Source of the DNA: Pseudomonas luteola NBRC 103146
Lineage (GTDB): Bacteria > Pseudomonadota > Gammaproteobacteria > Pseudomonadales > Pseudomonadaceae
Direction: 5' to 3'
NCBI RefSeq assembly: GCF_002091675.1
Contig: NZ_BDAE01000012.1
Coordinates: 1 to 64,000 of the forward strand
Length of the DNA stretch: 64,000 nt
Numbering within the stretch: the stretch's first letter is position 1; each line of letters opens with the position of its first letter. Shown here piece by piece: positions 17,938 to 26,731 of the stretch. Position numbers and translations under genes: made by a program. The notes beneath the pieces are model-generated. The model did not search any database and had not been told where the DNA came from. It was given only the letters and a program-made list of their open reading frames with translations.

Positions 17938-19161
17938 TCAATGCGTGCGTTTAGATTGGGTAGAAGGTAGAAAGATCGTAAGAATCCCCAAGAGCGGCAT
18001 GAATGAGCACAGCGTGTAGACGTACTCGATACCACGCAGGTCCGCCAGATGGCCCAGCGCTGCGGCTGCAATACCACTAAAGCCGAACATAAGCCCAAAG
18101 AATACACCGGCGATCATGCCTACGTTGCCGGGCACCAGCTCTTGGGCATAGACCACAATGGCGGAAAAGGCCGACGCCAGGATAAATCCAATAATCACGC
18201 TCAACACGCTGGTCCAGAAGAGATCAACGTACGGCATGGCCAACGTAAACGGCGCGGCCCCCAGAATGGAAAACCAGATTACCGCCTTGCGCCCGATCCT
18301 GTCGCCAATGGGACCACCAAAGAACGTACCTGCTGCCACTGCGCCCAGAAACAGGAACAGATGCAGCTGGGAGCTGGCCACCGACAAGTGAAACTTCTCG
18401 ATCAGATAAAACGTGAAATAGCTGGTGATGCTGGCCATGTAGATATATTTGGAGAAAACCAGCAAGGCCAGGACGACCAAGGCTCCCGTGATCTGGCGGC
18501 GAGACAGCCCATGCGTAGCTTCACGTCCCTTCTTTTTCCCCGCCGTATTCAAGTGCCCTCGATACCAGAGGCTAAGCCGATATTGCACGCCGATGGCAAA
18601 GAGTCCGAACAGGCCGAACCACACGATATTGGATTGGCCGAAAGGGATGATGATCGCTGCAGCGAGCAATGGCCCTACGGCGGTTCCTGCGTTGCCTCCT
18701 ACCTGGAAAGTAGACTGAGCCAGACCAAAGCGGCCACCGGAAGCCAGACGGGCAACCCGCGAGGTCTCAGGATGAAAGGTGGATGAGCCAACCCCAATCA
18801 GCGCCGAGGCTACCAGTATGGTCGAAAAGGTATCGACAAACCCCAGCATCAGGATGCCTATCAATGTACAGACAGCGCCAGCCGGAAGCAGAAACGGTTT
18901 TGGATGGCGATCCGTATAGAAACCAATCCACGGCTGTAGCAAAGAAGCTGTGACCTGAAAGGTCAGCGTAATCAGCCCTACCTGGGTAAAGGTCAGACCG
19001 TAATTTTCCCTCAGCATGGGATAAATGGATGGGAGGACCGACTGGATAAGGTCATTGATCAGGTGCGCGAGCGCGCAAGAGAAAACAATGCTCATCACAA
19101 GGGGATTGGCGGCAGAGGCTGAACGGATGGAAGTGTCAGCCTGGGCAGTAGGCACGGACAT
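17938..19161 (-). CDS. MFS exporter, fosmidomycin-resistance (Fsr) family
   Basis: 407 residues with twelve predicted helices. Typical segments are ALAHLINDLIQSVLPSIYPM, IGFYTDRHPKPFLLPAG and GSSTFHPETSRVARLASGGR. The last of these is diagnostic for Fsr-type carriers. The family exports fosmidomycin and some other drugs when overproduced. The natural substrate is unknown. The gene appears monocistronic, ended by the hairpin at 17890-17922. Start 19161 has only a weak upstream signal, and later internal starts are possible. Confidence 0.87.
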   Translation of the reverse strand: MSVPTAQADTSIRSASAANPLVMSIVFSCALAHLINDLIQSVLPSIYPMLRENYGLTFTQVGLITLTFQVTASLLQPWIGFYTDRHPKPFLLPAGAVCTLIGILMLGFVDTFSTILVASALIGVGSSTFHPETSRVARLASGGRFGLAQSTFQVGGNAGTAVGPLLAAAIIIPFGQSNIVWFGLFGLFAIGVQYRLSLWYRGHLNTAGKKKGREATHGLSRRQITGALVVLALLVFSKYIYMASITSYFTFYLIEKFHLSVASSQLHLFLFLGAVAAGTFFGGPIGDRIGRKAVIWFSILGAAPFTLAMPYVDLFWTSVLSVIIGFILASAFSAIVVYAQELVPGNVGMIAGVFFGLMFGFSGIAAAALGHLADLRGIEYVYTLCSFMPLLGILTIFLPSTQSKRTH

Positions 19162-20566
19162 GAACGGTACTCGTTATACTCATTGTTTGGTACCGTACTG
19201 TGCCATTTCGTAAGCATGGTATCTAGATACAATTCGAAACAGTGTGCAGGTCCGGTTGCGGTTTACTTATAAGCAAGGCAAATACGGCACCTTAAAAGCC
19301 ACATGCTATCCAGTATGAAAGACGACCGGCAGGAAGACCTCACTGGCACCAGCGAGGCGGATCAATTCAGTACTCAAGACGTTACCCGGACCAGAGCCAC
19401 GACGCCGCTCCATCACAGGCACATCAGTTGGGATTGATTGAGGCTACCATCCTGCCGTTTATGAAGGATCACTTTACAAGACGCTGAGCCTCTTTTAGCA
19501 GGTCTCACATCAGTGATTTATCGTAAAAAGGGCAAGTAAGGCAAAACTACCCAAGGCCGACATCCCAGCCTGTATCTTCTTCAATATTCTCTGCAACAAC
19601 CTGCTTTGTATGCGCATGCCACACCTCCTGCAAAGAACTATTACCCATTTCTGAAAGCACTTCTAATAGACAGCCGTAAAACGCTGTATCACTACAGGAC
19701 CGGCTAAACGGTATAGCTGTTTGTCAGACTGCAACCCTTTTCTGAACCAAGAAATACCGAGCCGATATCAAAGTAGAAGCGTTGTAATAGCACGGGCTAT
19801 TAGAGGCGAGCTGAAAAATAGCCCGGACGGATATCTGTTCTGAGAGGAATAAGACAGTACAACGTCCATCCAGGCTAAAGGCCTAGCTTCAACTTACTAG
19901 CAGGACCGCTAGCACGGTAAAGATACTCAATTAGGGGATGAGAAGTTCGTCAGAAACGGTAAAGGTAAGTAAATAATCGATACAAAGGAGTAGGTCAGCA
20001 TGAGGTTTTCAAGGTTCTTTTAAGACACGCCGCCTTTAATCAACAGCTGAACGGGAGATGACCTCTTGTATAAACCTCAAATCGGCCCTCGTACCAGAAT
20101 GCACTGTTCGGCCTTGCGCAGCTCGGATACAAGATTGGTTATCCAGCAGGAGCAACAGGAGCGACCCGCCATCCGTAAGTGAATTATTACTCGCGGAGCC
20201 TCAAACTGTTACTCTACTGTATCGGGAACCCAATTTCTCAGATGCCGTTATTGAACGACCTACCTTAAAGACAGAACGTTGTGTCCTCTTTAGGATGAGG
20301 GATAATCAACAAAGCGTTTGCTCTAGGGTGCCCTAGCGAGGAAAGACGCCGCTGCGATGCTGTAATGGAATATGGCCGCGTTGCTTCTTCCACTCCAAAG
20401 CATGTGTTTAAAGCATCATGTGTCCGCACTGTGCCTGCCGGGCACTAAGTTCTATCAGACCGTGGGTCGTAAAGGTAAAACGTACGGCTAGACAGCCTAC
20501 GTTAATGCAAATGCTGACTATACTCATGGGAGCCACATTCCGCATTAGTAAAACAGGTAGACACCA
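19162..20566. other. 1.4-kb region without a supported gene
   Basis: Long AT-richer stretch, probably decayed DNA. A 55-codon plus-strand frame up to the TGA at about 19485 (containing IQYSRRYPDQSHD and LIEATILPFMKDHF) looks protein-like but has no start signal and no family I can name. A 92-codon frame at 20058-20336 lacks family features. Near 20417 the plus strand reads MCPHCACRA, faintly like an Ogr/Delta zinc finger, but it breaks up within 25 residues. Confidence 0.4.
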
Positions 20567-20803
20567 ATGCGCAGAAACAGGGAAGAAATGATTGCCATGC
20601 TTGAATCCCGAGTTCATCACGAAGCTCTCTGGTTCAGCCGCATCCCTTTGCTCATTGGCATCGTAGCGGCGGTCGTTGTTTGCTTGGGCTACGCTTCATC
20701 TCATTGGACGTTCATGGCGGTTGGGCTTTTTGTCCTGATTATCGGCTTTAGCACCCAGGCGGTGCTCTGGTTTGGCCTGAGAGATTTGAATCGTCGTCGC
20801 TAG
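20567..20803 (+). CDS. Small two-helix membrane protein
   Basis: 78 residues. A charged N-terminus (MRRNREEMIAMLESRVHH) is followed by two hydrophobic helices (IPLLIGIVAAVVVCLGYA and FMAVGLFVLIIGFSTQAVL) and a basic tail RDLNRRR. AGGT lies eight bases before the ATG, and an alternative ATG at 20588 is also possible. The function is unknown. It is convergent with the harpin-like gene, and a weak hairpin (AAGCCC/GGGCTT near 20826-20847) separates the two. Confidence 0.65.
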   Translation: MRRNREEMIAMLESRVHHEALWFSRIPLLIGIVAAVVVCLGYASSHWTFMAVGLFVLIIGFSTQAVLWFGLRDLNRRR

Positions 20804-20889
20804 CACTCTCCAAAAGATTTAACGAAAGCCCTAGGCATCTCGGGCTTCCTGTACTTGTATATCGCCACACGGTGCGTCACCGACTTTAT

Positions 20890-21906
20890 TTATGGCTTCC
20901 CAAACGTGACATCCAATGTCATCGAGTCAGTATGGCGCATCGGATTCTGGCCAGTGGGCAGACGATCATCATCAGGGTGCATGTAAGTCATGCCTGTACC
21001 GAGCTTCTCGGTCATGAACTGGCCGCCTTTATTCATGGTTTCTGTCGAACCATCGTAGAAGCCAGCAATGGTCTTGTTACCAGCAGAATCGGCTGTAACG
21101 ATATTGCTGGGCGCAGCGTCAGCAATACTCTTGTTATCACCAATCTCGAATCCCTTGTTATCCGTGGCATGGATCGAAGCGTTTCGGCCATCGATGTCAC
21201 TGGTATTGATAAAGCCGTTGAAGAATTCCAGCCGGCTGGCATCAGGGCGGTAATATCCGTCTGCATCCGCCTGCTTGAGCAGTCCGGTGGTATCGTTCTC
21301 GAATCTCATAACGCCTGTCTGCCCTGGCTCAAGCGTTAGCTCAGCGGTCAACTGCTCGTTCTTATCGAATTGGCCTATTTTGATCGGATGGTCCTGAGTA
21401 TTGGTTATATTGAATGCACGCGGACCGCTACCGGCAGTGGGCCCGTCACTACTGGCTGGGTTTGCAGACGTTACCTTTTGCGGGTCAGTTTTGGGAGTTA
21501 CAGCAGGGCCAGAAGCTACAGAAGGTTGTTCCGGACTGCCAGCCGCTGGTGCGGTGGCTTTTCCTACCTCCCTACCCTTACTTTGGCCCTGAGAGGATGC
21601 TCCCGTGTCGTTCTGGTTTTGCTGTAACCGTTGCGCAATCATCTGAAGGATTTGCTGCACCAGGTCACGCACCAATGCCATCAAATCTTCTTCGCTAGCT
21701 CCCTTGGCGCCACCTGGGGAATGACCAGCCCCAGCCTTGCCGAACGTAATTTCCCTTCCCTGGCTGGCAAGCTCAGAAGGCGAACCGAAATTAACCTGTC
21801 CGCCGTATGGCTGAGCCAGGCCACCGTTGAGCCCAGGCGTTGGGCCATAATCATTGCTGCCAAGGCTAAAACCTGGCTCAGCGGGCCCAAGCACTTTTAC
21901 TGACAT
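20890..21906 (-). CDS. Harpin-like secreted protein, cysteine-free
   Basis: 338 residues from the ATG at 21906, placed five bases after GGAGG. The first 160 residues are rich in Gly, Ser, Pro, Gln and Asn, around one amphipathic helix (DLMALVRDLVQQILQMIAQR). The second half is a compact, probably beta-rich domain (AFNITNTQDHPIKIGQF to the end). There is no cysteine, no Sec signal and no membrane helix. This profile fits harpins such as HrpZ/HrpN, which leave through type III secretion and act at plant cell surfaces. No type III genes are in the window, and I do not recognise the C-terminal domain with certainty. It could instead be an unrelated secreted or phage-like protein. It stands alone with its own ribosome-binding site. 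Confidence 0.55.
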   Translation of the reverse strand: MSVKVLGPAEPGFSLGSNDYGPTPGLNGGLAQPYGGQVNFGSPSELASQGREITFGKAGAGHSPGGAKGASEEDLMALVRDLVQQILQMIAQRLQQNQNDTGASSQGQSKGREVGKATAPAAGSPEQPSVASGPAVTPKTDPQKVTSANPASSDGPTAGSGPRAFNITNTQDHPIKIGQFDKNEQLTAELTLEPGQTGVMRFENDTTGLLKQADADGYYRPDASRLEFFNGFINTSDIDGRNASIHATDNKGFEIGDNKSIADAAPSNIVTADSAGNKTIAGFYDGSTETMNKGGQFMTEKLGTGMTYMHPDDDRLPTGQNPMRHTDSMTLDVTFGKP

Positions 21907-22058
21907 ATCAGCCTCCACAGAACAAATAGGGTATTGCCTGTGTGGTCAATTTAAGTTTCGGGTTCCTACTTAATCGTCTTGACAGCTTTGGCAGTACGCG
22001 AACTGGAGAGGAGAAACGCTAACCGCTCACGGTGCAGCCAGCGTTTTTCTCCCTTGTA

Positions 22059-23444
22059 CTACAGCTGCCTTTGCTTGAGATCTGAAAACGAAGCCTTGAA
22101 GCCCAGAATGAAATCCACCGCTAGAAACACAAGCAGGCTGGCGCCTAATACAGGCAGACAGATCCCCAGTACCGTCGAGATCACAATCGCCAGGATTCGT
22201 TGAACCAGGCCCAGTTCACGCCATGCATCGATAAGACTCGGTTGAGGAACATCATTAAAGGTCGGACGCCGACGCCACCAGAGCAGGTATCCCCAAACCA
22301 CCATGACCACAAGGCCACCCGCAAATCCAATCAACAACAGCTGATTGGCAAGGCCGAAAAGTACCCCCATATGCGCATCGATACCCCACCGGGTCAGTTT
22401 GGCTGGCAGAGAATACTGAGCAAACAGGACATGATCCACCACCGCCAAGGAGCCGGGATCGATAGCAACCGCATCCACATGAGTAGGCCAGCGACGGTCG
22501 ATTTCATTAACCGTCCAGGCTTTTCCCGGCTGCATGGCAGGTTTGATTTCCACCTTTGCAGCGTCAATGTGCTGGGTACGTGCAGCGGCCATCACCTGAT
22601 CAAACACGTCGGGATCAACCGCTTCCATCTTCGGCATGTTATCCATGTGCATATGATGTTCGGCATGCTCGTCCATGGGCATCTTCATGGTGGTTGAGCT
22701 ATCCAGCTCCGTTGAAACAACAGGCGTCGACCATCCATAATATGCACGCAGAATGCCGATATTGCTCCCTGCATACTGTGACCATGTCAGCCCCGTGGCC
22801 GAAAAGAACAGCAGCCCTGCCAGCAGCCATACCCCTGTGGACCCATGCAGAGAGCGTAGACCCGCCGGCGTCTTACCACGCGTACGACTCCGTCGTGACG
22901 CCCATAACACCAAGCCGCCCAAGGTGGCGACCCATAGCCAAGATGCCGCCAGTTCACTATAGATTCGGCCTACATCACCCAACAGAAGGCCCCGGTGAAA
23001 CTGATCCAGCCAGGTACGTAATGGCAGGACACCACTCGTCCCGTATACTTTCATATCGCCTTTGATCTCACCGGTCACCGGGTCGATAAAGATGGCACGG
23101 CTCTCGGAGGCGCTCAGGCCCGGCGCGTTGAACATCACCCGGGTAGTATCACCGGCTGCAGGCGCAGGGCGTATGGCAGTGATGCGAGAGGACGGATCTA
23201 CCGCTGCCTGGGCCGCACGCACTTGGGCGGCAAGGCTGAGAGGAGCGCCCTGGCTATCCGTATGCAGGGCATCGGCATAAAGGTAGTCCTCAAGCTGAGG
23301 GGTCAAAGCGTAGACAATACCGCTCAGCGCCGCCACGAGAAGAAAAGGACCAACAAAAAGCCCGATATAGAAGTGCAGTCGTTTGAGTAACTGGATAAAC
23401 GCGCCCGGTCTATTCTGGACCGACGCTGGCGAAGAACCTGACAT
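22059..23444 (-). CDS. PepSY-domain membrane protein, iron-reductase-like
   Basis: 461 residues. The N-terminal FIQLLKRLHFYIGLFVGPFL is typical of PepSY_TM proteins, with four main membrane helices and a large periplasmic part. A histidine/methionine-rich loop (MKMPMDEHAEHHMHMDNM) could bind metal. The family is linked to siderophore or haem uptake and to ferric reduction in the periplasm. It is followed upstream on the same strand by a DUF2946 protein, a combination seen in metal-responsive loci. A TonB receptor, the usual neighbour, is not present. Confidence 0.82.
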   Translation of the reverse strand: MSGSSPASVQNRPGAFIQLLKRLHFYIGLFVGPFLLVAALSGIVYALTPQLEDYLYADALHTDSQGAPLSLAAQVRAAQAAVDPSSRITAIRPAPAAGDTTRVMFNAPGLSASESRAIFIDPVTGEIKGDMKVYGTSGVLPLRTWLDQFHRGLLLGDVGRIYSELAASWLWVATLGGLVLWASRRSRTRGKTPAGLRSLHGSTGVWLLAGLLFFSATGLTWSQYAGSNIGILRAYYGWSTPVVSTELDSSTTMKMPMDEHAEHHMHMDNMPKMEAVDPDVFDQVMAAARTQHIDAAKVEIKPAMQPGKAWTVNEIDRRWPTHVDAVAIDPGSLAVVDHVLFAQYSLPAKLTRWGIDAHMGVLFGLANQLLLIGFAGGLVVMVVWGYLLWWRRRPTFNDVPQPSLIDAWRELGLVQRILAIVISTVLGICLPVLGASLLVFLAVDFILGFKASFSDLKQRQL

Positions 23445-23526
23445 GAAAATTCACCACGGCTAAGCACGACGACAACACATGGCTGCCGCCAACTAAGGGT
23501 TAGTAAGTAAATGCCGCCAGTGGCTG

Positions 23527-23946
23527 TCAGGGCGCGCGGGGATTGAGGCAGGGAAATGCATCTCGGGGAGGCCGTCGACAATCGGCGTCCAGATGATACA
23601 GGCGTTGCCGTTTATGACGCAGCAGCCAGCTCAGCGCCGTGAAAACCATGAGCGCCAGTGGAAGCGTACCAGCGAAGGCGCAATCGCTCACGGCAAGCTG
23701 CTTGATAGCTGAATCATGAGATGAGTCAACCATGGGTATACTGCCCTGGTGCGTATCAGGCGCGGCGGCCATAGCATGGTGATGTACGTGATGGTCCATC
23801 TCCACCGTTGTTTCGTGGGGCGACGGGAGACGGTATGTCTGGCCATGCATGATGCCGTGACCAAAACTGCAGGCGAGACCATTGAGCAGGACGGCGGCAA
23901 CCAGCATCCAGGCAAGAGAAGTAAAATGGGCTCGAACTAACTTCAT
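23527..23946 (-). CDS. DUF2946 family, histidine-rich membrane-anchored protein
   Basis: 139 residues from the ATG at 23946, chosen because it puts a hydrophobic N-terminal segment (SLAWMLVAAVLLNGLACSFG) at the start. A long histidine-rich stretch follows, including MDHHVHHHAMAAAPDTHQ, and a second hydrophobic helix (PLALMVFTALSWLL) comes near the end. DUF2946 proteins are found near copper and iron uptake genes. The many histidines and the metal-like neighbour suggest metal binding. It probably shares a transcript with the PepSY gene 82 bases downstream. Confidence 0.7.
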   Translation of the reverse strand: MKLVRAHFTSLAWMLVAAVLLNGLACSFGHGIMHGQTYRLPSPHETTVEMDHHVHHHAMAAAPDTHQGSIPMVDSSHDSAIKQLAVSDCAFAGTLPLALMVFTALSWLLRHKRQRLYHLDADCRRPPRDAFPCLNPRAP

Positions 23947-24077
23947 ACCAACCAATTTAGCACTGATGTCAAACACAGACCAGATGCGGGATTTGTTGTC
24001 GAACGGTGCATATCCAGCAATACCGTACGTAAACGCCAGGCTGCGGCCACATGCCGCAACCCCGGGTTTTGAAGAAC

Positions 24078-24842
24078 TCAAGCCTGTCTGGGCTGCCCGT
24101 TGGAAGCTGAGAGCCCACCATCGACAGGGAGATTCACGCCGTTTACGAAACGGGCATCATGACTGGCCAGGAACGCAATGACATCGGCGACCTCTTCGGC
24201 CTCGGCTGGCCTTCCCAATGGAATCCGCTCACGGAAGCTGGCCATAAGCGATTCATTGCCAAGCATATCTTCCGTCAGCTCGCTTTTAGTGAGGCTGGGG
24301 CATACGGCATTGACCCTGACGCCTTCTTCACCAAAGTCCATTGCCAAGGCACGGGTAAAGTTGGTCACTGCCCCTTTTGCCGCGTTGTAAATACTCATCC
24401 CCCAGTCACCGCCCAGGCCTGAGACCGAGGAGACATTGACGATGCAGCCCTTCTGCTTGATCAACTCAGGCAAGGCGCTTCGGCTACAATAAAACACACC
24501 GTCGAGATCGGTGGACATGACCTTGCGCCAGTCGTCGACATCAGCCTCGGTAATCTTGCCCTGGGCCACCGTACCCGCATTGTTCACCAGCACATCCAGG
24601 CGGCCATACTTCTGGATGACATCCGCGATCAGCTGCTCTACTTGAATCCGGTCCGAGACATCAGCGGTCTTGATGTAGTTGCTATCTGCCGGAAGCGTAC
24701 GCGCCACGTGCTCAAGCTTTTCGGTCGTTCTGCCCACCAGCACGACCTTAGCGCCCTCTTCCGCAAATCGTTTGGCAGTTGCTTCACCAATACCCGATCC
24801 TGCCCCTGTCACGAGCACCACCTTGTTAGTAAAACGAGTCAT
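24078..24842 (-). CDS. Short-chain dehydrogenase/reductase
   Basis: 254 residues of a classical SDR. TGAGSGIG (residues 12-19) binds the cofactor, NNAG follows at about 88, the catalytic serine lies in VSSVSG, and the YNAAK tetrad segment is present. It resembles 2,3-butanediol and 3-oxoacyl-type dehydrogenases, but the substrate cannot be assigned. It stands alone, with no operon partner except weak proximity to the DUF2946 gene. Confidence 0.88.
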   Translation of the reverse strand: MTRFTNKVVLVTGAGSGIGEATAKRFAEEGAKVVLVGRTTEKLEHVARTLPADSNYIKTADVSDRIQVEQLIADVIQKYGRLDVLVNNAGTVAQGKITEADVDDWRKVMSTDLDGVFYCSRSALPELIKQKGCIVNVSSVSGLGGDWGMSIYNAAKGAVTNFTRALAMDFGEEGVRVNAVCPSLTKSELTEDMLGNESLMASFRERIPLGRPAEAEEVADVIAFLASHDARFVNGVNLPVDGGLSASNGQPRQA

Positions 24843-25529
24843 GTCAGCCTCTCTGGATCATGGAAGGTATGCACCAGTAGAACCGCAGCAGCAAACCCAA
24901 GTTCATCAGGAGGTGCATTGCAGAGCCAAGCGATCGCTAGTTAGAAAGTACATTCTGGCGAGGGCACGCATACCACTTTACAAGCGATGCTTATCGAGAA
25001 CACAACGAATGAGACACAAGCGGCCCGCTAGTGCTTCGAGAGTCACTTAGACGTCGTCTATGCAAACCTTCATTATTGATTTCTCAATGCTATGTCGTTC
25101 ACTTGATCGCTTGGGCAGGTTCAATGCCGCGATTACATGTCGCGCCGACAACGCCTCTACTCGAAACGGCATGCAATAAATTACACAACGAAAACAAATT
25201 TTGAATCGCTTTAAAAGCATTTAAATTTTTCACAGAATTCAAGGATTGCTATTCGTTCCGCTTGCTCACGACCCTTAAAACTTTCATTAGCTACAGCCTT
25301 GTCTGCATATCGTACGACTGCAGAAAACCTCGGGCAAATCGGCCATATCAGGCTACGTTCAGTTATTAACGCAGAGACGAATAGAAGTCCAAATAGAAGT
25401 CCAAACCGCCTAATTTCCTGAAACTTTGTACGTGAAAGATCTAATCCAGTGTTTATCGCACTTTGGCAACGAACGAGTTGTAACATTTTGACTCTGACCT
25501 GTATTGCTCAATTAGGTGGACTTATAACA
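24843..25529. other. 687-base region before the mutarotase gene
   Basis: Should contain the promoters of the SDR and mutarotase genes. A minus-strand frame (25486-25211, 91 codons) holds a hydrophobic stretch FGLLFGLLFVSALI. I cannot support it as a gene: there is no start signal and the family is unknown. No other feature is seen. Confidence 0.35.
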
Positions 25530-26675
25530 ATGCGGGCTTCAGGTTTGTTCGTAGCTGCTTTAGGCATATTCGCCAGCCAATACAGCGCTGCTTCGACGTT
25601 GTCTCAGGAATCTTACGGCACCACGCGAGATGGCCATTCTGTAATGCGCTACACCATGACTAACGACAAAGGCGTAAGCGTCTCTTTTTTAAGTTTTGGT
25701 GGTGTTATTACGGAGATCATTACGCCTGACCGACACGGCAAACGCGCCAACATTGTGCTGGGGTACGATGATCTGCATGGTTACGAAGTCGTGGATGCTC
25801 GTGAAGGCATCCACTTTGGCGCTCTGATTGGCCGCTACGCCAATCGCATCGCCAAAGGGCAGTTCACACTTGACGGAAAAAACTATCAGCTCGAACGAAA
25901 TGATGGTCCTAATACGCTGCACAGCGGTAGCAAGGGCTATGACAAGCGCATCTGGCAGGTCACGCCATTGGTGACTGAAGGCCCTGTGGTCAAGGCTGCC
26001 CTGAAGCTAAACAGCCCAGAGGGCGATCAGGGGTTTCCAGGCAACCTCCAGCTAACCGTTACCTACAGCCTTTCTGACGACAACACATTTCGTATTGACT
26101 ATCAGGCCCAGACGGATAAGAGCACGGTCATCAACCTGACCAACCACAGTTACTTCAATCTGGCCGGACCTGACAGTACTCATGGAGTCCTGGATCAGGT
26201 GGTGCAGATAAATGCCGATCATTATCTTCCCACCGATGCTCAGTCGATCCCTACCGGTACCCTGCAACCGGTGGAAAACAGTGTTTTTGACTTCCGAAGG
26301 CCTAAAGCCATTGGCAAAGACATTCGCGCCAACGACCCACAGCTCCTTTATGCCCATGGCTTTGACCACAACTGGGTATTGAACAAAGGCGCTGATCCAA
26401 AGGCGTTACAAGATGCGGCCAAGGTCGTTGATCATGGAACGGGCCGCACACTTGAGTGCCTGACTACAGAACCCGGCTTGCAGTTTTATACCAGTAACGC
26501 TCTCAAGGGGAACGTAACGGGCGCAGGCGGCAAGGTATATCGGCAGACTGAAGCGTTTGCCTTTGAAACCCAGCATTATCCAAACAGCCCGAACCAACCG
26601 GACTTTCCTAGTACGGTATTAAAACCTGGGGAGGTATTTAATAGCACGACCGTATTCCGTTTCGGTATTCAATAA
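25530..26675 (+). CDS. galM: Secreted aldose 1-epimerase (mutarotase)
   Basis: 381 residues from the ATG at 25530, giving a Sec signal peptide with likely cleavage near residue 22. Mutarotase features are [12 protein letters not shown], the NTLHSG histidine (H131), the NLTNHSYFN histidine (H206) and the catalytic glutamate in FETQHYP (E346). It interconverts alpha and beta anomers of glucose and other aldoses. Export to the periplasm is notable because the next gene encodes a periplasm-facing glucose dehydrogenase, which uses the beta anomer. The two are 56 bases apart and likely cotranscribed. Confidence 0.9.
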   Translation: MRASGLFVAALGIFASQYSAASTLSQESYGTTRDGHSVMRYTMTNDKGVSVSFLSFGGVITEIITPDRHGKRANIVLGYDDLHGYEVVDAREGIHFGALIGRYANRIAKGQFTLDGKNYQLERNDGPNTLHSGSKGYDKRIWQVTPLVTEGPVVKAALKLNSPEGDQGFPGNLQLTVTYSLSDDNTFRIDYQAQTDKSTVINLTNHSYFNLAGPDSTHGVLDQVVQINADHYLPTDAQSIPTGTLQPVENSVFDFRRPKAIGKDIRANDPQLLYAHGFDHNWVLNKGADPKALQDAAKVVDHGTGRTLECLTTEPGLQFYTSNALKGNVTGAGGKVYRQTEAFAFETQHYPNSPNQPDFPSTVLKPGEVFNSTTVFRFGIQ

Positions 26676-26731
26676 CGCCTTTGATAGTTCACTAAAGGAT
26701 CCGCGCGTTTTTACAAAGAGAGAAACAGTTG

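Noticed and set aside
19290-19487. Possible 3' end of a hydrolase-like gene
   Set aside because: The frame is protein-like for about 55 codons, but I could not tie it to a family and there is no start.
20058-20336. 92-codon plus-strand frame
   Set aside because: No family features and the ribosome-binding purines are too close to the ATG.
20415-20560. Ogr/Delta-like phage zinc finger
   Set aside because: Only MCPHCACRA matches; the second pair of cysteines is missing and the frame breaks, and no other phage gene is near.
25211-25486. Minus-strand 91-codon frame with a hydrophobic stretch
   Set aside because: No start signal and no family. The hydrophobic run comes from a short tandem repeat of AATAGAAGTCC type.
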